A DNA stretch of 46,500 nucleotides from positions 1 to 46,500 of the forward strand of contig JAFYGE010000028.1 in the NCBI GenBank assembly GCA_017543335.1. Direction: 5' to 3'. The translations under genes and the position numbers were made by a program. Of this stretch, positions 32,286 to 40,711 are shown one piece after another. This stretch comes from Ruminococcus sp. (lineage in GTDB: Bacteria > Bacillota > Clostridia > Oscillospirales > Ruminococcaceae). The notes under the pieces are model-generated. The model worked only from the letters and a program-made list of their open reading frames with translations. It had not been told where the DNA came from and made no database searches. Numbering within the stretch: position 1 is the first letter of the stretch; every line of letters begins with the position of its first letter.

Positions 32286-32999
32286 TTATCGTCTGCTGTC
32301 CGGAACAGCAAATATAACCTGAATGTCATCCGGAACGTATTTGTTTATCATTTCCTCGAACATCGGGAAAACGTCTTTTCTGCGATTTCCGAATATTCCG
32401 CATCCGAATGCACCGAGAATAAGCACATCTGGTTTCTTCATAACAGCGAGTGTTATTATCCGTTTTATTCTTCTTCGCATTATCTTCCTTATTCTTCCGC
32501 CGGACATGATAAATTTTGCGAAAGTACGGTTTACTGCCGGACAAGTTATAAAATCACATTTTAATTGATCCTCCAGCATTTCGCCGTTTTCGTCACGTAT
32601 TACCGGTACATTTTCAGACCATATCATCATATCGGTATAATCCGGAAGGATATGAAGTCTGTTTTTACGGTAATATTTTTTGCAGGTCTTTATTGTATAA
32701 TACAGCATTGAAGCTCTGCACAGGCTTTCCTCCTGTGCATTGCCTCCGAGGACATAGCCTCCGCCTGCATACATTGCGTTTGCAAAATTAAGTGCAGCAA
32801 CACGCTTGTCCGCAGCATATCTGAGGATAGCTCCGATAGTTGTAACATTTTCCGTATTCTCATCTATGGAATACGCTGATTTACGTGCCGCCTCAGAAGG
32901 CTCAGGGAGTTCGTCTATAGCATCAGAGACCATTTCCGGAAAAACGTTCTGTTTATAAAAGCGGTCATTTTCACGTTTTATACCTATATACGACATCAT
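32286..32999 (-). CDS. Microbial PARG-like macro-domain hydrolase (TIGR02452 family)
   Basis: 237 residues. The core is a macro domain: [13 protein letters not shown], then [15 protein letters not shown], and [15 protein letters not shown]. The poly(ADP-ribose) glycohydrolase signature GGG-x7-QEE is intact, including the catalytic Glu pair, so an active ADP-ribose-releasing enzyme is expected. GGAGG lies ahead of the ATG at 32999. It lies 24 bp downstream of aconitase and 41 bp upstream of icd, in one transcript, an unusual place for such a gene. No ADP-ribosyltransferase is seen in the window. Confidence 0.85.
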   Translation of the reverse strand: MMSYIGIKRENDRFYKQNVFPEMVSDAIDELPEPSEAARKSAYSIDENTENVTTIGAILRYAADKRVAALNFANAMYAGGGYVLGGNAQEESLCRASMLYYTIKTCKKYYRKNRLHILPDYTDMMIWSENVPVIRDENGEMLEDQLKCDFITCPAVNRTFAKFIMSGGRIRKIMRRRIKRIITLAVMKKPDVLILGAFGCGIFGNRRKDVFPMFEEMINKYVPDDIQVIFAVPDSRR

Positions 33000-33023
33000 A
33001 AACCTCCTGACACTATATCAGAA

Positions 33024-34961
33024 TCACTTCATTGACTCTCTTGTGAAGTCGAGAAGTCCGCCTGCGAGCATAATATCCTTTGTACGTCCGGAAAGTTCGC
33101 AGAGTACAGGGATCTCCTTGCCATTTGTCTTGTTAACGACTGTAAGCTCAGACTTTCCTTCTTCTACTGCCTTTCTTACATCAGCAAGAACGAGCTCATC
33201 ACCCTGTGCGATAGAATCATAATCAGCTTCGTTTACAAATGTAAGCGGAAGGATTCCGGCATTTATGAGGTTAGCTCTGTGGATTCTTGCGAATGACTTT
33301 ACGAGAACAGCCTTTACTCCGAGGTAAAGCGGAGCAAGTGCAGCGTGCTCACGGGATGAACCCTGACCGTAGTTAGAACCGCCTACGATGATGCTCTTGC
33401 CGAGTGACTTAGCTCTCTCTGGGAAGCTCTCGTCGCAAACAGCGAAGCAGTGCTGTGAGATCTTCGGAATATTTGAACGGAGCGGAAGTATCTTAGCTCC
33501 GGCAGGCATGATGTGGTCAGTAGTGATATTGTCGCCGACCTTGAGTGATACAGGAGCATCAATAGTCTCAAGAAGCGGTGAAGTTTCAGGATATGGCTTG
33601 ATGTTCGGACCACGAAGTATCTCTACGCTGTCCATTTCTTCCTCTGAAGCAGGAGGAACTATCATATTATCGTTTATTGTGAATATCTCAGGGAGTTTGA
33701 ACTCTGGCATATCTCCGAGCTCTCTTGGGTCTGTGAGGTAGCCTGTAAGAGCTGATACAGCAGCCATTTCAGGTGATACAAGGTAGATCTGACCGTCCTT
33801 TGTTCCGGAACGTCCCTCAAAGTTTCTGTTGAAGGTTCTGAGTGAGATACCGCCGGAGTTAGGTGACTGTCCCATACCGATACATGGACCGCACGCACTT
33901 TCAAGTATACGTGCACCAGCTTCGATAAGATCGGAAAGTGCACCGTTCTGTGCGAGCATATTGAGAACCTGCTTTGAACCGGGAGCAATTGCAAGTGATA
34001 CACTTGGGTCAACAGTCTTGCCCTTTAAGATATGTGCAACTTTGAGCATATCAAGAAGTGAAGAGTTTGTGCATGAACCGATACAAACCTGATCGACTTT
34101 AAGTCTGCCGATCTCTTCAACGCTCTTTACGTTATCAGGAGAATGCGGACAGGCAGCAAGCGGAACGAGTTTGCTGAGGTCTATAGTAAGCTCTTCATCA
34201 TATACAGCATCAGCATCAGCAGAAAGAGGAGTCCATACTTCTTCACGCTACTGAGCTTTGAGGAACTGCTTTGTGATCTCGTCTGATGGGAAAATAGATG
34301 TTGTAGCACCAAGCTCTGCACCCATGTTTGTGATAGTAGCTCTCTCAGGAACTGAAAGTGTCTTTACGCCTTCGCCGCAGTACTCGATTACCTTGCCAAC
34401 TCCGCCCTTTACTGAAAGTCTGCGGAGAACTTCAAGGATAACGTCCTTTGCAGCTACCCATGGCTGAAGCTTGCCTGTAAGTTCAACCTTAACAACCTTA
34501 GGGCAAGTTATGTAGTAAGCACCGCCGCCCATTGCAACAGCAACGTCAAGTCCGCCGGCACCTATAGCGATCATACCGATTCCGCCGCCTGTAGGAGTAT
34601 GGCTGTCTGAACCGATGAGAGTCTTTCCAGGGATACCGAATCTCTCAAGGTGTACCTGATGGCAGATACCGTTGCCCGGACGTGAGAAATAGATACCGTG
34701 CTTCTTTGCAACGCTTCCGATGAAGCGGTGGTCATCAGCATTTTCAAAACCGTTCTGAAGTGTATTATGGTCAATATAAGCTACTGAGCGTTCTGTTTTG
34801 ACTCTTGGCACGCCGATAGCCTCGAATTCGAGGTAAGCCATTGTACCTGTAGCGTCCTGAGTAAGTGTCTGATCGATCTTTATACCGATCTCCTGACCCT
34901 TGACGTACTCGCCGTCAACAAGATGTGCTCTGAGAATTTTTTCTGTTAAAGTTAAACCCAT
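33024..34961 (-). pseudogene. acn: Aconitase (Aquifex-type) split by an in-frame TAG
   Basis: Read through one codon, the frame gives a 645-residue aconitase converting citrate to isocitrate. The N-part (from MGLTLTEKILRAHLVDGEYV; AAGGAATTG before the ATG at 34961) has IGSDSHTPTGGGIGM and runs to TKQFLKAQ. The TAG is at 34248-34250. The same frame then continues without any indel: REEVWTPLSADAD, the cluster ligand region VCIGSCTNSSLLDMLK, CGPCIGMGQSP and the swivel domain with GGSNYGQGSSREHAAL. All cluster Cys lie after the stop, so the 240-residue product alone would be inactive. Possible explanations are a recent nonsense mutation, a sequence error, or read-through. Confidence 0.8.
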
Positions 34962-34999
34962 AGAGATCAATTCCTTTCATTACATAAGAATACATTTTA

Positions 35000-35028
35000 A
35001 TTTTACTACATTTCTACATCTTTGTCAA
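35000..35028 (-). promoter_or_regulatory. Promoter of the acn-macro-icd-rex transcript
   Basis: On the minus strand TTGACA (35023-35028), 17 bp and TAAAAT (35000-35005), about 40 bp before acn. The small gaps downstream suggest one transcript through rex. Confidence 0.72.
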
Positions 35029-35053
35029 GAATTAAACAAACTGTTTTATGATT

Positions 35054-35593
35054 TTATTTTATAAGTTCATATTTTTCGGTATCTGAATAATGCCACCATT
35101 CCTCAGAATATCCGATAAAACCTTCTTCTTCCATGATTTTTTCAAGGAGTTTTGCATTGTGTGCAGCTTTTTCTGTTGCATCAGAGTAATCACGGTCAGC
35201 TTTTGATGAAAACTCGTCAAACTCAGAAGGCAGTTCAACGAGTTCGCCGGCAAGAGTAACAAGTCCAACGTCAACTGTATTTCCGAAGCAATGAGCGGTA
35301 AGACCGTTTCTTGGGTCGGCGACATATCGTGGGTCTGGATAGACCTCCCACAGTTTTTTCTGAGCTTCATATGGTCTGTACGCATCCCAGACCAGAAGAC
35401 TTAGTCCGAACTCTTTCAGTCTGTCCTGAACTTTTATAAGCTTCCGGACAGTCCCATAGCACAAATAAGCCTCCGACGAACTGTATATCTTCTGACCTGT
35501 GAAATTATTATCGGTCGCATATCTCAGGTCGATATAAATATCAGGTATATACTTTTTAATAAGTACGAGTTTTCCGTTTTCAATAGTGCTCAT
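35054..35593 (-). CDS. VanX-type D-Ala-D-Ala dipeptidase (M15D)
   Basis: 179 residues. The zinc peptidase motifs are intact: substrate Arg in VWDAYRPYEAQ, zinc ligands in TAHCFGNTVDVGL (SxHxxGxxxD type) and the catalytic Glu/His in EEWWHYSD. It hydrolyses D-Ala-D-Ala. There is no vanH, vanA or vanRS nearby, so this is more likely a wall-recycling or dipeptide-nutrition enzyme than a resistance gene. No signal peptide, so cytosolic. AAGGGAG precedes the ATG and overlaps the lysA terminator. Confidence 0.9.
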   Translation of the reverse strand: MSTIENGKLVLIKKYIPDIYIDLRYATDNNFTGQKIYSSSEAYLCYGTVRKLIKVQDRLKEFGLSLLVWDAYRPYEAQKKLWEVYPDPRYVADPRNGLTAHCFGNTVDVGLVTLAGELVELPSEFDEFSSKADRDYSDATEKAAHNAKLLEKIMEEEGFIGYSEEWWHYSDTEKYELIK

Positions 35594-35604
35594 AATTCTG
35601 CTCC

Positions 35605-35638
35605 CTTAAAAAAGCTGTCCCCTGAAAATCAGGGGACA
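35605..35638 (-). terminator. lysA terminator
   Basis: TGTCCCCTGA pairs with TCAGGGGACA around TTT, then GCTTTTTTA on the minus strand. It stands just ahead of the dipeptidase ribosome site. Confidence 0.85.
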
Positions 35639-35643
35639 AAATA

Positions 35644-36942
35644 TCATACGTCGTTTTTAATAATATCATCAAGTGATTCACGCTTTACAACAATGCGTGA
35701 CTTACCCTCGCTTACCATTACAACTGCCGGCTTCTGGAGTCTGTTGTAGTTTGATGACATGGAGTAATTGTACGCACCTGTAGCAAGAACTGCAATAATA
35801 TCGCCGCTCTCTGCGTGCTGTAAAGGCATATTTTCACCGATGAGATCTCCGCTCTCACAGCATCTTCCGGCGATAGTGACCTTCTCGTTACGCTCCTCAC
35901 CTGCTTTATTAGCAACTACAGCTTCGTACTCAGACTGATAGAGGATATATCTCGGATTATCAGCCATGCCGCCGTCTACAGATACATAAGTTCTGATATC
36001 AGGTATCTCTTTTCTTGCACCTACAGTATACAGTGTTATACCGGCTGATGCGACTATTGAACGGCCCGGTTCGATGTATATATATGGCTGTTCGAGGTTG
36101 AGTTTGCCGCACTCCTCAGCTACTACAGCTGATACTCTTTCCATATACTGCTCGAATGGTACAGGGTCATGCTCTTCGAGGTACTTTATACCGAATCCGC
36201 CGCCGAGGTTGAGTCCCGGAACTGTATATCCGAGTTCATCTCTTATCTTAGCTATAAATTCAAGCATTACCTTTGCAGCTGCTTCAAAAGGTGCTATATC
36301 GAATATCTGTGAACCGATATGGCAGTGAAGTCCCACAAGCTTTACATTCTTGCAGGAAAGAGCCTTCTTTACAGCTTCAAAAGCTTCGCCTGTTTCAAGT
36401 GCAAAGCCGAATTTGCTGTCTATCTGACCGGTCATTACAAACTGATGTGTATGAGCATCAATGCCCGGCTTTATTCTGAACATGATATGTGCTGTCTTAT
36501 TCTTGGAGCTTGCTATCTTTTCAAGACGTTCAAGCTCAGAGATATTGTCAACGATTATGTGTCCGACACCGTTGTCAAGAGCAAAAGCAAGCTCTTCGTC
36601 AGACTTGTTGTTTCCGTGGAAGCCGACTTTCTCCATAGGGAATCCTGCTTTGAGTGCAGTATAGAGTTCGCCTATTGAAACTGCGTCAAGTCCGTCGCCC
36701 TCGCTCGCAACTATACGGCACATTTCCATGCAGGAAAATGCCTTGCTTGCATAGTGGACTTCTCCCCTGCCTCTGTAGCACTTTTTGATGCTTTCGTGGA
36801 ATCTTCTGAGATTTGAACGAATAAGGTCTTCATCCATTACGTAAAGCGGAGTACCGTACTCCTCAGCAAGTGCCACTGTGTCAACACCGCCGATAGTAAG
36901 GTTACCTTTCTCATTGACATTGAGATTTTCGGATACGTACAT
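35644..36942 (-). CDS. lysA: Diaminopimelate decarboxylase
   Basis: This PLP enzyme makes lysine from meso-diaminopimelate. The 432-residue protein has the PLP-lysine motif HYASKAFSCMEMCRI near residue 65, LNLGGGFGI near 245 and the C-terminal GRCCESGDLIGEN. AAAGGA lies 9 nt before the ATG at 36942; a TTG three codons earlier overlaps that site. Standard length. It ends at a strong terminator. Confidence 0.95.
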   Translation of the reverse strand: MYVSENLNVNEKGNLTIGGVDTVALAEEYGTPLYVMDEDLIRSNLRRFHESIKKCYRGRGEVHYASKAFSCMEMCRIVASEGDGLDAVSIGELYTALKAGFPMEKVGFHGNNKSDEELAFALDNGVGHIIVDNISELERLEKIASSKNKTAHIMFRIKPGIDAHTHQFVMTGQIDSKFGFALETGEAFEAVKKALSCKNVKLVGLHCHIGSQIFDIAPFEAAAKVMLEFIAKIRDELGYTVPGLNLGGGFGIKYLEEHDPVPFEQYMERVSAVVAEECGKLNLEQPYIYIEPGRSIVASAGITLYTVGARKEIPDIRTYVSVDGGMADNPRYILYQSEYEAVVANKAGEERNEKVTIAGRCCESGDLIGENMPLQHAESGDIIAVLATGAYNYSMSSNYNRLQKPAVVMVSEGKSRIVVKRESLDDIIKNDV

Positions 36943-37008
36943 ATTCAACAATCCTTTCAGGTTAATATATTATCCAGCAACGCCATTGTTGCTGAAATAA
37001 GCAATGTT

Positions 37009-37626
37009 TCATTCTTCGGTATCCTCTTCCTGCTCTTCATCGGAAGCGATATCCTCTACGATAGACCGCAATTCCTCGACACCCTCGAAAGTCTGTGAAG
37101 AAAACGGTATAACGTGCATTTCATCAAAGTAAGGTATTTCGGTGTTAAAAGCCTCCATACGCTTAGCACGTTCGGTCTTGTTCAGCTTGTCAGCTTTAGT
37201 CAGGACAAGAACGAACGGCATCTCTGTGTCTATAAGATAATTTATCATGTGAAGGTCGTCTTTAGTCGGAGCATGACGCATATCCACAAGCATAAATACC
37301 AGTCGTATATCTCTGTCAGAGCTGAGGTAACCTTCTATCAGTCCAGCCCAGCGTTCTTTTTCAGATTTTGCTACCTTAGCATAACCGTATCCCGGAAGGT
37401 CCACAAAATAGATGTTCTCCAGACCATAGAAGTTTATAGTAGCTGTTTTGCCCGGTACTGAGCTGACTCTTGCAAGATTCTTCCTGTTGAAAAGCTTATT
37501 TATCAATGTCGACTTTCCGACATTTGAATGTCCCGCAAAAGCTATCTCTATCCTCTCCGGAGCAGGTATCTGCGAAAATTTTCCGTAAGCGGCAGTAAAT
37601 TCTGCTTTATTATAATTGAGCTTCAT
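37009..37626 (-). CDS. engB: Ribosome-biogenesis GTPase EngB/YsxC
   Basis: 205 residues. The GTP-binding motifs are GHSNVGKSTLINKL (G1), DLPGYGYAKV (G3) and LTKADKL (G4). It assists 50S assembly. It lies 18 bp downstream of lon, the same order as lon-ysxC in Bacillus and other Firmicutes, so one transcript is likely. Confidence 0.96.
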   Translation of the reverse strand: MKLNYNKAEFTAAYGKFSQIPAPERIEIAFAGHSNVGKSTLINKLFNRKNLARVSSVPGKTATINFYGLENIYFVDLPGYGYAKVAKSEKERWAGLIEGYLSSDRDIRLVFMLVDMRHAPTKDDLHMINYLIDTEMPFVLVLTKADKLNKTERAKRMEAFNTEIPYFDEMHVIPFSSQTFEGVEELRSIVEDIASDEEQEEDTEE

Positions 37627-37644
37627 TTTATCAGCTCCCGTTCT

Positions 37645-39990
37645 TTATTTTTTGATAAGTGCAGTATCGAGTACTGTTTCCAGCTTGTCGGCAGGTATGA
37701 ACTCGATAGCTTCTTTTACAACATCGTCGACTTCATCGAGGTCAGGCTTATTATCGACCGGAATAAGGACTGTCTTGATGCCTGCTTTGTATGCAGCCAT
37801 TGTCTTTTCTCTCAGACCGCCTATAGGGAGTACTCTGCCGTGGAGAGTTATCTCGCCGGTCATGGCTACATCAGAACGCACCGGAAATCCGGAAAGTGCA
37901 GAAACGAGTGCTGTAGTCATGGTAACTCCGGCAGAAGGACCGTCCTTAGGGACTGCTCCCTCCGGTGCGTGTATGTGAAGATCATTGTTCTTGTAGAAAT
38001 CAGGGTCAATACCGTATTTGTCGGCAACGCTTCTTACGTAGCTGACCGCTATCTTCGCACTTTCCTTCATTACATCTCCAAGTGAACCGGTAACTTCAAT
38101 TTTACCTGTTCCCTTCAACACGAGTACTTCAAGCGGCATAAGAACTCCGCCGACAGATGTCCACGCAAGTCCGTTTACAACTCCGACCTGATCTTTTCTC
38201 GATGATATATCTGCAAGATACTTCTTGATACCGAGGTATGACTGGAGATCTTTGCTCTTGATAGTGATACGTTTAGCCTCTCCTGAAGCTATCTTCTTTG
38301 CCGACTTCCTGCAAAGTGATGCGATATTTCTTTCAAGAGTACGCACACCTGCTTCCTTAGTATAGAACTGAATAATATCATGCAAAGTCTCGTCAGCTAT
38401 CTTGAGCTGTGATGCTTTGAGTCCGTGTTCTTTCAGCTGCTTAGGAACAAGATGTTCTTTAGCTATATGGAACTTTTCCTCTGCTGTATAGCTTGGAAGT
38501 TCGATAACTTCCATTCTGTCGAGGAGAGGTCCGGGTATAGCTGAGATATTATTTGCTGTTGTTATGAATACACACTTGCTGAGGTCAAAAGGCACTTCTA
38601 TAAAGTGATCTCTGAAAGCATTGTTCTGTTCACTGTCAAGGACTTCAAGCATAGCAGATGAAGGGTCGCCCTTTATATCGCTGCAAAGCTTATCTATCTC
38701 ATCAAAAAGTATGAGCGGATTTGCTGAGCCAGCCTGCTGTAAAGCAGTAATTATACGTCCGGGCATAGCTCCGACGTAGGTCTTTCTGTGACCTCTTATG
38801 TCTGCTTCATCACGAACTCCGCCGAGTGAAACTCTCGCATACTTCCTGCCCATAGCCTTTGCTATAGACTTAGCAATGGAAGTTTTACCGATACCGGGAG
38901 GGCCTGCAAGACAAATTATCTGTCCCTTTATTTCAGGATTGAGCATATGAACTGCGAGGAATTCAAGGATACGCTCCTTGACTTTTTTAAGTCCATAATG
39001 ATCTTTTTCAAGCACTGCTTCTGCTTTCTCAATAGAAAGCTTTGCCTTTGTATATTTGCCCCAAGGAAGGTCAAGAACAGTATCAAGGTAGTTCTTTATA
39101 ACAAAAGCTTCCTGAGATGACGGAGGCAGTTTTGTGAGCTTATCTGCTTCTTTAAGAAGCTTCTCCTTGCTCTTTTCATCAAGCTTCAGCTCCATAATGT
39201 CATTTATGTAGCCGAAAGCTTCTTCGCCGTCGTCTTCGCCGAGCTGCTCCTGTATTACTCTGAGCTGCTCACGAAGATAGAACTCCTTTTGTCCCTTGTC
39301 GATACTGTTTTTAGTCTGCTCATTGATGAGATTTTCAAGTTCAAGTATCTCGACCTCTGATGTGAGGCAGGCAAAGAGTACTGAAAGCTTATTTATGATA
39401 TTAGATTCTTCAAGAAGAGTCTGCTTGTCTCTGTAATTGAGGTTGCAGTTGAATGTGACTGCCTCAAACAGCTTTATCGGAGAATCCTGTGTCATTACTG
39501 AGGTAAGAAGCTCTTTTGGCATTTTCGGGAAGAATGAGGAATAACGCTCAAATACGTCTTTTACGGAACGCATGAGTGCTTCTGCCTCGACCTCATCGTA
39601 CTTCGCCCTTGAATATGTAGGACTTCTCTTTATCTCAGCTTTGAGTGCTTCTCCGTCGTCTATCAGACGCACAAGATTTGCTTTGTACTCGCCCTCTACA
39701 AGAACTTTCATTATATTATCAGGCAGTTTGAGTACCTGCTTTATCTCGGCAACTACGCCTACTTTATAAAGGTCAGTGGACTTAGGGTCATCAACGTAAG
39801 CTTCATGCTGTGTTACAAGAAAAAGCTTGCCGTCCTCTTTGAGAGCACGTTCTATTGCTTTAACGGATTTATCTCTGGACACATCAAAATGCATCACCAT
39901 TTTCGGAAATGCAACGAGTCCCCTCATTGCTATTGTATAAAAAACATTTCCGGTCTCTGTATTTTTATCACTTTTAATGGTTTGTTCCAT
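37645..39990 (-). CDS. lon: ATP-dependent protease Lon
   Basis: 781 residues. The N-terminal substrate domain starts at about residue 12 (VFYTIAMRGLVAFPKMVMHF). The AAA+ module has GPPGIGKTS and LILFDEIDKL. The protease domain has catalytic Ser686 in PKDGPSAG and Lys729 in GGLREKTMAAYKAG. It degrades misfolded and regulatory proteins. Its promoter and a perfect inverted repeat lie upstream, suggesting specific control; no CIRCE element is visible. Confidence 0.97.
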   Translation of the reverse strand: MEQTIKSDKNTETGNVFYTIAMRGLVAFPKMVMHFDVSRDKSVKAIERALKEDGKLFLVTQHEAYVDDPKSTDLYKVGVVAEIKQVLKLPDNIMKVLVEGEYKANLVRLIDDGEALKAEIKRSPTYSRAKYDEVEAEALMRSVKDVFERYSSFFPKMPKELLTSVMTQDSPIKLFEAVTFNCNLNYRDKQTLLEESNIINKLSVLFACLTSEVEILELENLINEQTKNSIDKGQKEFYLREQLRVIQEQLGEDDGEEAFGYINDIMELKLDEKSKEKLLKEADKLTKLPPSSQEAFVIKNYLDTVLDLPWGKYTKAKLSIEKAEAVLEKDHYGLKKVKERILEFLAVHMLNPEIKGQIICLAGPPGIGKTSIAKSIAKAMGRKYARVSLGGVRDEADIRGHRKTYVGAMPGRIITALQQAGSANPLILFDEIDKLCSDIKGDPSSAMLEVLDSEQNNAFRDHFIEVPFDLSKCVFITTANNISAIPGPLLDRMEVIELPSYTAEEKFHIAKEHLVPKQLKEHGLKASQLKIADETLHDIIQFYTKEAGVRTLERNIASLCRKSAKKIASGEAKRITIKSKDLQSYLGIKKYLADISSRKDQVGVVNGLAWTSVGGVLMPLEVLVLKGTGKIEVTGSLGDVMKESAKIAVSYVRSVADKYGIDPDFYKNNDLHIHAPEGAVPKDGPSAGVTMTTALVSALSGFPVRSDVAMTGEITLHGRVLPIGGLREKTMAAYKAGIKTVLIPVDNKPDLDEVDDVVKEAIEFIPADKLETVLDTALIKK

Positions 39991-40033
39991 TTACTTCACC
40001 ACATTTCTATCGTTATCTTATTTATCCTTTCAC

Positions 40034-40050
40034 TACCGACAAACTCGGTA
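40034..40050. promoter_or_regulatory. Inverted repeat in the lon leader, possible operator
   Basis: TACCGA-N5-TCGGTA, a perfect 6-bp dyad, starts immediately downstream of the lon -10 element. It is not CIRCE or a CtsR direct repeat. The binding protein is unknown. Confidence 0.5.
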
Positions 40051-40055
40051 ATACC

Positions 40056-40084
40056 ATTATACTATAAACTTATATAAATTGCAA
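40056..40084 (-). promoter_or_regulatory. lon promoter
   Basis: On the minus strand TTGCAA (40079-40084), 17 bp and TATAAT (40056-40061), about 65 bp before lon. Confidence 0.75.
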
Positions 40085-40301
40085 GTGGTAATATGCTGGC
40101 ATATTTATATGATTTAAGTATTATTTTAACTTTCCTTTAACCAAACTCAATACATTTTTTGCTCAGATTTGTGGATATCAGCCAATTTTTGCGAACTTTA
40201 CAAAAAATTCTTTACTTTTTGTTTATATTATGTTATCATATACTCATAGGTGTATAGTTGTATACCGATCATAACATTTTAATTTTTGTCCCCAAAACTA
40301 C

Positions 40302-40330
40302 TTTACTTTTGCGAGATAATGTGTTAAAAT
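40302..40330 (+). promoter_or_regulatory. Promoter of the yerC-GH9 pair
   Basis: TTTACT (40302-40307), 17 bp and TAAAAT (40325-40330). A second possible TTTACT/TATACT pair lies near 40210-40245 upstream. Confidence 0.55.
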
Positions 40331-40383
40331 GTAAAGTATGAAATCGTTTAACTTTACGCCTTACGGCAGATTGGAGTATTACT

Positions 40384-40689
40384 ATGATCGACAAGATTAG
40401 ATCAGAAAGTATGGATCTCCTCTTTGAGGCTATCCTTACTCTCGAAAATGTTGATGACTGCTATAAATTCTTTGATGACCTCTGCACAAGCATCGAACTG
40501 AAAGCTTTCGCCCAGAGACTTCAGGTCGCTAAATTGCTCGACGAGCATAGAGTCTATAACAGTATCGTCACCGAAACCGGTGCAAGCACTGCTACTATAA
40601 GCCGTGTCAACCGTTCCCTCAAAGACGGTAATGACGGTTACGAAATGGTCTTTAAACGTCTTGCCGATAAATCTAAATCCAAAAAATAA
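40384..40689 (+). CDS. YerC/YecD (TrpR-superfamily) DNA-binding protein
   Basis: 101 residues, MIDKIRSESMDLLFEAIL. The TrpR-like fold has LCTSIELKAFAQRLQVAKLL and the recognition region VTETGASTATISRVNRSLKD. Family members are all-helical regulators; YerC in Bacillus has no firm regulon. TTGGAG is 8 nt before the ATG. It lies only 22 bp ahead of the GH9 cellulase gene, with no terminator between, so the two are probably one transcript. Confidence 0.92.
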   Translation: MIDKIRSESMDLLFEAILTLENVDDCYKFFDDLCTSIELKAFAQRLQVAKLLDEHRVYNSIVTETGASTATISRVNRSLKDGNDGYEMVFKRLADKSKSKK

Positions 40690-40711
40690 ACCGGGAAAGG
40701 ACAGTATCTGA

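Noticed and set aside
34258-34467. Treating 33024-34049 and 34248-34970 as two separate aconitase genes
   Set aside because: The frame between them is the same and codes for conserved aconitase sequence, so it is one gene with one stop codon.
35054-35593. Vancomycin resistance cluster
   Set aside because: Only a VanX-type dipeptidase is present; no vanH, ligase or two-component genes lie nearby.
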